A stretch of 64,000 nt of DNA from Branchiostoma floridae (lineage: Eukaryota > Chordata > Leptocardii > Amphioxiformes > Branchiostomatidae), in assembly GCF_000003815.2 (NCBI RefSeq), contig NC_049997.1, forward strand, positions 10,533,436 to 10,597,435, written 5' to 3'. Position numbers and translations under genes: made by a program. Position 1 is the first letter of the stretch; the number at the start of each line of letters is the position of its first letter. This document shows, piece after piece, positions 21,746 to 32,600 of the stretch. Under the pieces are notes generated by a model. That model searched no databases. It saw only the letters and a program-made list of their open reading frames with translations, and had not been told where the DNA came from.

Positions 21746-22771
21746 GGTAATGTAGCCCCGGTCGGACTCTGAAATCACAAATTTTGGAGCGCTAAATACG
21801 CGGGTGGCTTGAAAAGTGGCTCTTTCTTTTTCAAATCAGCAACATTCTGCCAAACATTAAAAAAAATATCATTGACAAGAAAACCCTGTCCTGCAAATAT
21901 TGAGTCGCACTATGAAGATTAGTAGAAAGAGCAATGTCCCTGCAATGTCTTTATTTAATTCCTCTGCTCGCGCATATGTTTCCGTTCTTTTGATTGGCCA
22001 ATAGCTTTGAAGCTCTAATTTTGGTAGATCAAGATACTTTCTATCACTCCTTTAGATTAGGTCCAATGCCTGTTTATTATTATCTTTTATTTGGATTGAT
22101 CACAGAGTAAAGGGGAGGGCAAGGCAGGTGCAAAATGCATCTTTGAAGGTTGCCCTCCCGCACATCAAAACACATACATGGTATGTGTGTGTTTTCATGT
22201 TTGACCGAACAGAACGCTTTAAGTTACACATAAAAGTCGTTGAGCACCATGATCACCGAATGCTACATGTTACGGTGTAATTACGAACATGAAATAGGGA
22301 CTTATAATCGGTGGAGGTCGCCATGTTATATTGAATACTTTCTCGACTAATTAGTATAATTTCTCTTCTTCAGGATTTGGCGCGAGGTTAGGTGTCAACA
22401 GGCCATCGTTCGGAATCTGCAGCCCGCACCGCTGGCCGAGAGGACTCTGGGAACGTCAACATCAAGAGTGGAGACTCAACTCACTACTGCCGAAAAACCT
22501 GGGGACGAGAGTGGCCCGACAGACCTTGGGAACAAGTGGGCGTACCCTCGCCACGCTCACGTCAACCTCGGCTTGCAGATGGACGATGAGACCGGAGCTG
22601 AAGAAGAACCACCTGTCCAAGTATGCTCTTTTCTATTATCATTTCAGTAAAAAAGTCATTATCACAGATCAACTAATGCATATATGCTTCCATTTAATTA
22701 ATTTGATGACATTGTGCAAAATAAGCCAAATTAGATCTCCTATGTGTCATACTCATGACGTTACAAGTAGC

Positions 22772-23462
22772 AGTACGCATGTCAAACGTACACACGCTAG
22801 TCAACCGTACACACGCTAGTCAACCGTACATAGGCCAGTCCTCCATACAGACACTAGCCAACCATAGATACACTAGTTAACCGTACACACGTTAGTCAAA
22901 CGTACACACGCATGTCAAACGTACACACGCATGTCAAACGTACACACGCTAGTCAACCGTACACACGCTAGTCAACCGTACATACGCAAGTCCTCCACAC
23001 AGACACTAGTCAACCATAGATACACTTAGTCTAGTTAACCGTACAAACGCTAGTCAACGGTACACACGTGCACGCTAGTCAATCGTACACACGAGCGTCA
23101 AACGTGCACCCGCTAGTCAATTGTACACACGCTAGTCAACCGTACATGCGCTAGTCATCCTTACAGAAACTATTTACAACGTACACACGCTAGTCAACCG
23201 TACATGCGGTAGTCAACCGTACGCACGCAAGTCATCCGTACGGACACTATTCTACCGTAAACACGTTGGTCAACCGTGCATACGCTAGTCAATCGTACAT
23301 ACGCTAGTCAACCTTGCATACGCTAGTCAACCTTACATACGCTAGTCAACCCTACAAACGCTAGTTAACGGTACACACTAGTCAACGGTATACACGCAAG
23401 TCAGTTGTACAGGCGCTAGCCAACGGTACACACTAGTTAACCGTACACACGCAAAGTTAGCC
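22772..23462. repeat. 19-bp minisatellite in GPCR intron 4, copy B
   Basis: It uses the same unit as 7425-8215 in a different arrangement. A block around a CCTCCA(C/T)ACAGACACTAG motif appears twice (near 22838 and 22990) but once in copy A, which points to an internal duplication. Confidence 0.88.
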
Positions 23463-25602
23463 GTTCACACTCTTGCCTGGTCTTTAGAATGTGCGCTGTA
23501 GCCAGGTAGCTTTCCGAATTTTCTTCAAACCCGCACGAAGTTTCGCCTTGTGTGTGGCTTTCTCAAGAATCATACATAGCTCGAAACAGCACACTCAGGT
23601 ACATTGCATTCTTGACATTCATTTCATATGACAGGGCTAGAGTGCCCTAGGTGGTTTAATCAATCATTGGTCAGTAAATATGTATTAGGTATTGCACTTT
23701 GCTATATTGTCTAAGACCACATGGCCCCAAGCTTTTACTTGATCTCTTAGTTGTTATTTAACCTGTTGTTGTACGCTTGATACATGCAAAATACGTGTAT
23801 ACACAGGTAGACCAGTTTAGTCCTTTGTTTTGATACATCGGCGCTTTAAGCTTTGAGCCACAATGGCGACATCATAGGACGTTGCCTAAGATATCTAAAG
23901 ATTTCGACAAGTTACAACATCGTGGAACAAACAGCAGCGATTTTATAGAATAAGCAAGAAGACCAAAATTAAACTTACTTTTGACCATGTTGCCGTTACA
24001 GGATGACCCTCGGCGTAACGTTGTTGTCCAGCTGCCGGCTAAACCTGCACCTGAACCGGCCCGTCCGCTCCTCTCTCCGGAGTTCCAACAGCGCTTGAGA
24101 ACGGTCGGTACGGTCATGATGGTTGTGGTGGTGTTCTGGGCAACCTGGATTCCTTACAGCGTCACAATGCTCCGTATGGGTACCGTGGGGGTGGAGGAAG
24201 GCGCACCAACTGACGCGGTGTGGCAGAGACTGTCAGTGCTCCTCTCCCTGGTCGCCACCTTCTCCAATCCCATCATCTATGCCTACCGGAACAGGGAGAT
24301 GCGCCAGGCGTTCCTCCGGCTCTGGCGCCACCGTTGACTGTTAAACATGAAATCTGTGCTTCTGTCCTTACAACAGACAAAATCACATACAAACGTCTAT
24401 GAAACAACCCCCCAGGGAAAACTCAGATGATACAACATGTATTACGCATGCAGGGAAAAATTCCTGACATGCCTACGTAATTTTGGGAATTCTTGTCAAA
24501 CGGACGCACACTATACTTTTTGGCTAGACCCTGAGGCGTCGCCAAAAAATTCTAAAAAAGATTTTCCACAAGACGGAGACAGAAACTATGGGGTAACGAT
24601 TACTTCACCATAATAGACAGACACTTAAAAATTTAGATGGGGTAGTGTTGCGCAGAGAGAGAGGTCCTGAGTTCGAATCTGTTGATAAGCATAATCTGTT
24701 AAAATTACTTGCACGGGACACTTCACACCACAATTCATTCAGGTAGCATTTCACTCCAGAAGCGAGGCTAATTTTTATACGACGTTTGGCTAAATTACCT
24801 CAAATGTCCTTTCGGCAATAATCATTTTGTGAACCTAATAACCCCCATACGGACCCGCTTGTAATGTACTGCAGCGTTAGTTTGTATAGTCGACTTACGT
24901 CACAGGTACTTTCTCGGTAACCAATCCACGCCGACACAGAAAGACCAAAATGAGTCTATATAGCTAGTCTTCATAAAACAATGTAAAAAGTCCTTTTCTC
25001 GAAAAAAATGGCATTTCTATTTAGATGTTACTGACAAGGATTCTGACAATTTTATTCTGTTAGAATAATGGACCTTTTGCTATGTTTGGAGTGTAGGGTA
25101 TACTGTAAAGGATTAAAGTATTGTTTGTAAGAATGTCATGTGGTTTGAGATTGTATGGAACCAAAATCTGATCTTACGTCAGGGTGTGTTGGCGTCAAGA
25201 CGTCTTATACGCCTTAGTTAGGCCATGGCAATTCGATTATTTGGTAAAATTCTCTGGACAAACAAAAACTGGTGCGAGGAAAAGAACAAAATTATGAAAA
25301 AAACTGCCTTTTTTATGAAATCTAACTGGTCAGGAAGGTTGAACACATCTTTTTAATGATTTTGCAATTTAAATTGAAATTTTACGACATTAGACTGAGT
25401 TATCATTACTTACATGCAGCATGTACTTCCTCATTTTCCTGCAGCTTTGTATAGAAAACCAACTCGCGCTCAGATGCCATTCATGTATCCGAATAAACAT
25501 AACCTTTGACGAATCAGCAGTATCAACAATTATGTAATAGCGATTATTGCCACATAGCGATAAGCATAAATGTCTTTAAAAGATTCGAAAATAATAATTA
25601 TC

Positions 25603-25640
25603 ACAAGCTCTGACGAAGGTGTCTTAGAGACATCGAAACG
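25603..25640 (+). ncRNA. Hammerhead-like motif (degenerate), GPCR copy B flank
   Basis: CTGACGA at 25610-25616 is followed by a seven-pair stem II and GAAAC. A wobble pair in copy A stem II is a Watson-Crick pair here (T to C). The possible distal stem I of copy A is broken here. Confidence 0.4.
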
Positions 25641-25939
25641 TAAGCAATGTAAGTACCTACTGGTTGTGTAAAAAGAATTATCCTACATCCTATCACCTTT
25701 ACTGTTTCTATGTCTAATTAGTTTAAGCTGAGAAGATGAACTAGTAAGAAACGTATGTGTTCATAGTCATTGATGTAGAATTTATTTGTGTCACGGTACC
25801 AATTTGTATAATTCAATCGTTGATATTAGGTATAACATTCAGTGTTTCTGTAAAAAAGTGATAATCAATGGTTTATTTACTCAAGTTTCGAATACCTGGG
25901 TGTGTTGCAGAGTGCTAAGTCTAGATTGACACCGGATAA

Positions 25940-26227
25940 AGCTAGAGGCACAACCCACCGTACGTGCAATTTGTCCATACGTTCTTTTTGTAGGCCACGT
26001 CCGCCACGTATTTCTGAAAACGTTCTGACACGTACTGAGGGCGAATCCGCAGCCCGATGGCACACAAAGTTTTGCCTGCACGTACGTGTGACGTTCTACG
26101 GCGCGCGTGTCTGTGTGCTCCAAAATCCTCCGGATTCCCTACGATTTCGTACGGAGGCGGTACTCATCACGGATCCCAAAAGATTGCCCATGTTTTGGCA
26201 CTTAGACAGCGGGTTGTGCCCTTAGCT
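25940..26227. mobile_element. MITE family 1, uninterrupted counterpart of 10682-12061
   Basis: It has the same ends and flanks as the copy A element but lacks the 1081-bp nested insertion. Confidence 0.8.
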
Positions 26228-26886
26228 TAATTTTATCCTACGGTTCTGTTTGCACATAAGCCACAAATTTGTTGCGGTGTTCCTGTCAAGTACCAATAGA
26301 GTAGTACATTTTGTGGGTTTAACTGGTAGGATATGGCGTCCATTTTTGTCGCCGGGTCCCGGATTTGATTTTAACAGGCGTAAAAAAAAATCGGTGCCCC
26401 AAAATTTTTAACCAGCAGGCGTCTGGTCGCACGAAGACATGCACTACCATTAGGTCATATAAATACTTTTGTATTAGATTTCTTAGCTGTAGATTCTCAA
26501 AAATATTAATATTAATAATTATATGTTAAGCGTACAGATTTGTCCCTTCATGAACTTATGTAATGTTATGTATTTCTTGCACGTTCTTATGTATTTTGTA
26601 GGTGGAACGTTGGGGTTGTATACGTAGTGTATCATTTAGGATATTAGAAAATAAATTTCTGTGTTTATGCTTAAAACTGTGCTTGTCGATCCTTGCAAAT
26701 CATAGATATAAGCCCTGGACGATTCAAAATATACCTATTTTATATCAGCCAATGAAAGTTGTTTTTCTTTATATTTTTTTTGTTTGTTTAGATTCTTTGA
26801 AACTTTTAATACATTCTTAGATTTCTTCACGTTTTTTCATTGATGTAGATAAAACGTCTTCCTGTATCTCTATACGTGTGATGTTA

Positions 26887-27603
26887 AAACATCTTTTGTT
26901 ATCACAGTTTACGCTTTTATGGCTGTATAATCTATAGACACGTGGCGCATATCAACATGGAAAAAGTTTGTATTTTGTACGTATAGTAATTTTTTATTTA
27001 TATTTCAGCCATACTATTGTTGCACAGGGAGGAAGATTTGCTCTCAAGCAAATGTTGGCCTTTCTAGTTATGTTTTATATTTGTAAGCGCTATATGCAAG
27101 CAAACAACGTAGTGATTTTAATATCAAGCCGAAATTGAATTTTCATTAGAAATTAAAATCCAATATAAAATCGAACCGAATCAATAGGATGTGTTCCAGT
27201 TCTACTGTGATTGCAGTACCAATAAAGGTTGATAGATGACGCTTTCGATCCATTAGATAGAACATCTTTGAGCGCAAAAAAAAACGTTTTTTTTCATGGT
27301 ACATAAAACATCGGGCATAAAATTTCTATAGCTAAATATATTCTACTGATGGAGAAAGATTTAGGTTTGATAAAATTCCTACATTCTAAAAAGGAACAAA
27401 ATTCTTAGCATAACTCGAACACAGTAGGCCACACGTAAAAACCAACCTGTCCTTGTTACTGAACAACACAAACGTAGAAACACACACGTTTATTCATTTA
27501 TTTAAAGCCGTAAAAGCTAATTCCTCTACGAGGCCGACACCCCAGATCTACAAACTTAAGTTAACACTAGAAAGGCCGACATTTGCTTAGGAGCAAATAC
27601 AGC
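26887..27603. other. AT-rich intergenic DNA
   Basis: No coding exon, RNA gene or recognisable mobile element is seen. Confidence 0.5.
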
Positions 27604-28648
27604 ATATTGCAATCCATCTTCATCCTTGAAAAAATCCCCAAATTCAACAATTTGAAGTCATGTTTGCTCAATGGGAAAATGAAGTACTGTGGGCACTTGT
27701 CCTACACACCTTCATGCCGAATTCTAGGTCATTTGGTTTCAATATAAGGGCATAGGAGCCAAAAATATACATTTTTTAAGTTAAAAATGGCAAAAAATCC
27801 CAAAATGACTCATTTTATAAGTGCTCTATGAAGAAAGTGTTGATGGGATCCTGTTGTCATATGTCCAATTTACCTTTCTGCCAAATTTCAGGTGATTTGG
27901 TTTACATACAAGGGCAAAGAAGCCAAAAATATACATTTTTAGTCAAAAATGGCTGAAAACCCCAAAATAACTAATTTTTGAAGTCATCTATGAAGAAAGT
28001 GTCAATGGGGTCCTGTGAGCATATGTTCAATGCACCTCTGTACCAAATTTCAGGTCATTAGGTTTTCATACAAGGGTATAGGAGCCAAAAATATACATTT
28101 TTTGTCAAAAATGGCCAAAAAGCCTAAAATAACTCATTTTTGGAGTAAACAATGAATAAAGCATTGATGGAGTTCTGTGGTCATATGTCAAACGCACCTA
28201 TGTACCAAATTTCATGTCATTTGGTTTTAATACAAGGGCATAGGAGCCAAAAATATACATTTTTAGTCAAAAATGGCCAAAAACCCTAAAATAACTCATT
28301 TTTTAAGCGATCTATGAAGAAAGTGTTGATGGTTTTCTGTGCTCATATGTTTAATGCACCTCTGTACCAAATTTCAGGTCATTAGCTTGTAATACCAGGG
28401 CACAGGGGCCCAAAATATACATATTTTATCTAAAAATGACCAAAAACCCTAAATATCATAAATTCTAAGGCCTCTATCAAGAAAGTGAAAAAAACGCCTG
28501 GGGGTATTTGCTACTTCTACCACCCTGCCAAATTTCAGCTCATTTGGCCCAAAAATGAAAAAGTTGAATCCATTTGAAGATTTGACAGGAGGAGAACGAA
28601 AGGAAAAACAATATATTGCAATCCCATACTATGTATGGATTGCAATAT
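27604..28648. repeat. 162-bp satellite array bounded by short inverted repeats
   Basis: Five units can be anchored by the CCAAAAATATACAT motif at 27759, 27923, 28085, 28247 and 28409, a spacing of 164 then 162 bp. Another shared motif is ACCAAATTTCAGGTCATT. The array is bordered by ATATTGCAATCCAT at 27604 and its complement ending at 28648. The right edge is a hairpin (28612-28648). This structure suggests a mobile element carrying an internal tandem array. There is no open frame. Confidence 0.85.
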
Positions 28649-29622
28649 AACAATGAATTTAGAAAAGCCTAAAATTAACCACTAAAAGTTATATCTAAAA
28701 TAAAAAAGGAGAAGGTAACTAGGTAAAGATTTTATGTTGATGTGAAAGTCATATATATTTATACGTATGACTTTATAAGGGTCTAAGACCCTGGTGCTCA
28801 CGGTTGCTAGCTAAACGTTGGTCAGATGTGCAAAAATAAATCATCTTACACTACTTTGCATCTTTCACAACGTGTCACAATATCGGCGCGCCTGAATAAA
28901 CATGGCAAAAATATAGCCGATTTTGAAACAATGGAAAACTAGAAGTCACGACCAAGCTCTAAACTTTTAATACATATTTACATCTTTTGAGAATATACTT
29001 ACATTTTTAAGCAGCGCGTTGTTCTATGATCGTTCAAGTGACCCTTAAGTCATACATAAAATGGAGACAATTGTAAGAGTCACAGAAACTCGGAAAATAT
29101 AAAATTGCTCTGAAACCACTTGCTTTACCTTTTGACTCACACTCGTAGTATATTTTGTTTTGAACACAAAATATTTTGCTTATATTTCAGGAATTTTTTT
29201 CTAATGACAAATTAACAAATGTCGATGTTTCTTCAATGAACTTCCAGAAAAGCAAGAAACTGATCTAATCTATTCTAGATTAATTGACTTTGAATTCATT
29301 TGTTGTTTCATCAAGTACAGTTAAAGCACTCACAAATTCACAACGGTAGTAATCCATTTTCATTTTCATTTTCATTTAATCGTAGATAAAGAGCAAAAAT
29401 GTACTGCAGTATTACAAGCGCTAGCACTAAGTAAAATGTTGTTTGCGCTATGGTATAATACTATGAATAACATTTAGATAATATTGGAATGTCGGAACAT
29501 TATTTTTTGCTTTTTTTATAGAAAAATCATCAAAATACAAATAGTAGGTCATCGTAATGGCGGCAAAACGCATTGGTGACAACACCTAAGAATGGCATAT
29601 TATCAAGAAATGCAGTTTAACT
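28649..29622. other. Intergenic DNA and presumed 3' flank of SLC17 gene A
   Basis: AT-rich, with a short TTTTCA repeat near 29347. No other feature is recognised. The 3' UTR of gene A should lie at its right end. Confidence 0.45.
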
Positions 29623-32600
29623 TTACACTGTTGTCTCGTAAACAATCACCGGGCATTTCTCGCCATCATTAAAGTCACGTATTAGCTTGTCCCGTGCTGG
29701 TTGCGGCAGTTTGTCTTCATCCGGGTCCTGCGCCCAGGAAACCGGATCAGTCCGGAGGAACCCTAGAGCCATGACGGAACCGGAAACGGAAATGGCGGCG
29801 CTGACGTAGAAGACTTTCTGCCAGGCTGCTACAGTTTGCTGTCGGCAGTAGAATAACATAATGATATTTTGGAGTATTTCAAGCCAAAATTGGGATAACG
29901 TTAAATACCTTATGTGCAGCGCTATCTATCCAAACATGTGGGTATAAAGATGACTTCTGACCTTTTTTGAGGTTATTGCAGCAGGCTAAAAGCAAATATC
30001 TAGAACAATACATATATCTAAATTTGAGTCATTTTTCTCATAGTTCATAAAAAGATACAAAAGCACACTTTGAAACCCACGTTGTTGATATTGTTAGGTA
30101 AATTATAGTCCTGGAACAGGCAGCTTATTCAAGACTATAATGCAGTGCCCTGAATTCAGCGGTTTCCCGGTCTCCTATTACATGTTTACGTTCCAAAGAT
30201 GAGAATAGATATATTTAAATAAAAATGTGTACTAAAAAATAGACATGGTCTGGGTCAGAGAAAATCTACATTAAACTGCCATTAGAAAATCATAGAACAT
30301 ATACAAAGCAAGAATATCAAATTCAAGCTGATGTATGAGTACTAAAATGGATGGTGAGATGAGTCTATACTGTAAAGTATTTCGTTATCAAATTGAATTT
30401 TTTGAAGATGAGAAGTCATTTATTGCGAAATATATTAAGTCATGGTATTTTCTCACCTATGTGAAGAACTTTGTTTGAAGACGCCACACTCCGTCCTGGA
30501 GTATGCCGACCTAAGTGAGTATATTTATTTTTCGACGCAGTCTTCTAAGCAGAGACATCCAACGGTGCCAGCAAACCGGCTCTTGCCTCTACTCGGCTTT
30601 CTCAATCGTCACCATCAGTTCCTGACCGCCCTGCTTATAAATATAAATGAGCTTTCTCTTATATATAAGTTCGAGATACTTTTTTGCAAACTGAAAGGCC
30701 TATTCTCTGATTGGCTGACAGCTGGTTTGTGTCGATGCCCACAGGAAATGATGGTGACAGTACAGAAAGCAGGTACAGACAAGAGGCGGTTTTGTGGCGC
30801 CTTTGGATGACTCTGCGTAGGAAAATAGTTTCGATGGTACTTACGTTTTCTTCTGTGATAACTCCCACCATCAGAGGAACAATGAATCCCGCGCAGTTTG
30901 TTACTGCATTGCTGATTCCAAACGCTACTCCAGAGAACCCCAGTGTGAGTTCTGTATAGCTCGGGTAAAACCCAGGAATCATCACACCTGACATGGCCGT
31001 AGCCAGACACAACATGGCGATGGCTGCTGTGGAATCACATCTCACGTGACCAACAGCTACAAGGCAGGCGGCAACGCCAACCAAAGCTGCAAAATGTCGA
31101 ATGTCATTTTGTAAGCACTAAACTTATTCCTTGCCTTTTTTCAGTGATATACGTCATTAGAAAAAAAAAGACATCACACGCATTTTTCACATATTTTGTG
31201 TTTGGCCGAATTTGCGCGAGAACAGGAATTGTGGGTAATATGTCAAAGGTTAAGGCGTCTGACACATAAACAAAACAGCTTTGTTACAGGAAGCCATTTG
31301 ACATATCATTTATAATTCCTGTCACAGCACATGCGCACTTTGAAGTGTGAGAGAGCTTATTGTGAAAACAGGCATAACATTTTGGCAATAGGGTTCAGTG
31401 GCAAAGCATTAGGTTTAAATAATTTTTGAAAAATCAGGCCTTTGTCAATGTTCTCTCTATTGGTCTTTTGATTTTGGTGTAACCCTCATCTACATCATCA
31501 TCATTGTCTCTTTTTACCATAGACCACACAGCATCAGAAGTGTGCATGTGCTGTAAAATGTAACTCTAAAATTTCTGTTGCAGAAGTACAACAACTCATT
31601 TCATAACGTACAATGTCACATGTTGTAGGTAGGTCTTTTTATTATAAGATAATTCATATACAGAATTTGTCACATTTAGTATTTTTTTAAAGATAGTTTG
31701 ATCCATAACGGGACAGGTGAACTACAGATGGTATTTTAATTAAAATATATATATGAGAGTGATAGTGAAATATATATTATAAATAAATATATGTATATTA
31801 TTGTTATTATCATTATAATTATTAAATAACAAATAATAGGAAAATTTAAAAGTGTGATCAGATAAAAAATGATGTCTTACCTAGTATGGACGTCTTTCTA
31901 ATGTTGACCTTCTTAAAACTCGATAGCTTGATGATGGCATCGATGATGAAACTAGACAGGATCCTTGATGCCATGAGAGTCAGGTATGGCATGGCCGATA
32001 ATGCTCCATTCTGTATAAAGTACGTAAATAAATATTACTGTCATTTTCCTCCATACACCTCTCTTCTCTTCGGCTCCATACATACTTAAATGTAAAATCA
32101 TAGTAAGCCATTCCAGACTTGTAATGTTTAGACGTAGTCTATTATGGTATAGATAATATAAGCCAAAGGTTTAAGGCCATCTTTGTTTACAGCAAGAGAC
32201 CTTAATCTTTGACATTATAACACAATGCATTAGAGCAAATAACGCGAATTGGGAATTGTGAAATGGCGGATTGATTTTCATGCTAATGGCCTTAGGTATA
32301 TTAAATGTATTTTTTTTGTATGTAGGGGACCGGGTTGTACGAAAGAGTAGAACATGTGTGATGTTAACGTGATATGTCACAACACACACGATCTTTTTCT
32401 AATTAACAATTTTCTCTTCATTACATGTCTTCAATGTTACATAAATTGGACATTTATTATGATCAAACTTTATATCAAACTTCAGCTATTACGGAAAGGT
32501 ATATAAGTGCAAATTTCACTGTACTTGTGTCATTTAGCCTCTAGCCACTGAAGAAGCTGTACATAGCGAAACTAGTCTGGCCGACAGGCTGAATAAAAGT

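Larger units (their letters stand above)
16475..24337 (+). pseudogene. Class A GPCR copy B, frameshifted in exon 1
   Basis: Exons: 16475-16921, 20879-21034, 21432-21521, 22374-22620, 24002-24337. All four introns keep GT-AG borders and the phases of copy A. Exon 1 carries a 55-bp tandem duplication (not a multiple of three), so the frame is lost just after the I-S-L that precedes DRY. Translation ends at 16913-16915, giving about 146 aa with TM1-TM3 only. Exons 2-5 remain open in their original frames. Substitutions relative to copy A include P9L, V47G (next to the TM1 GN pair), V75A and A86S in exon 1, L-to-A in TM4 (exon 2), and R-to-C, G-to-R, Q-to-K, S-to-T and A-to-E in loop 3 (exon 4). 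It is a recent pseudogene, a null allele or an assembly error; exons 2-5 show no other disabling change. Confidence 0.8.
15781..26886 (+). repeat. Segmental duplication, copy B (GPCR unit)
   Basis: Second copy of 1-12706. It starts with GGTTAGAATTAACAAAA, as in copy A. Copy-specific changes are a 55-bp exonic duplication, one extra 57-bp repeat unit in intron 1, a 1120-bp insertion at 19286-20405, loss of most of the LINE tail, and a rearranged 19-bp minisatellite. By eye the coding exons differ by about 11 amino-acid-changing and 12 silent substitutions. Confidence 0.93.
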
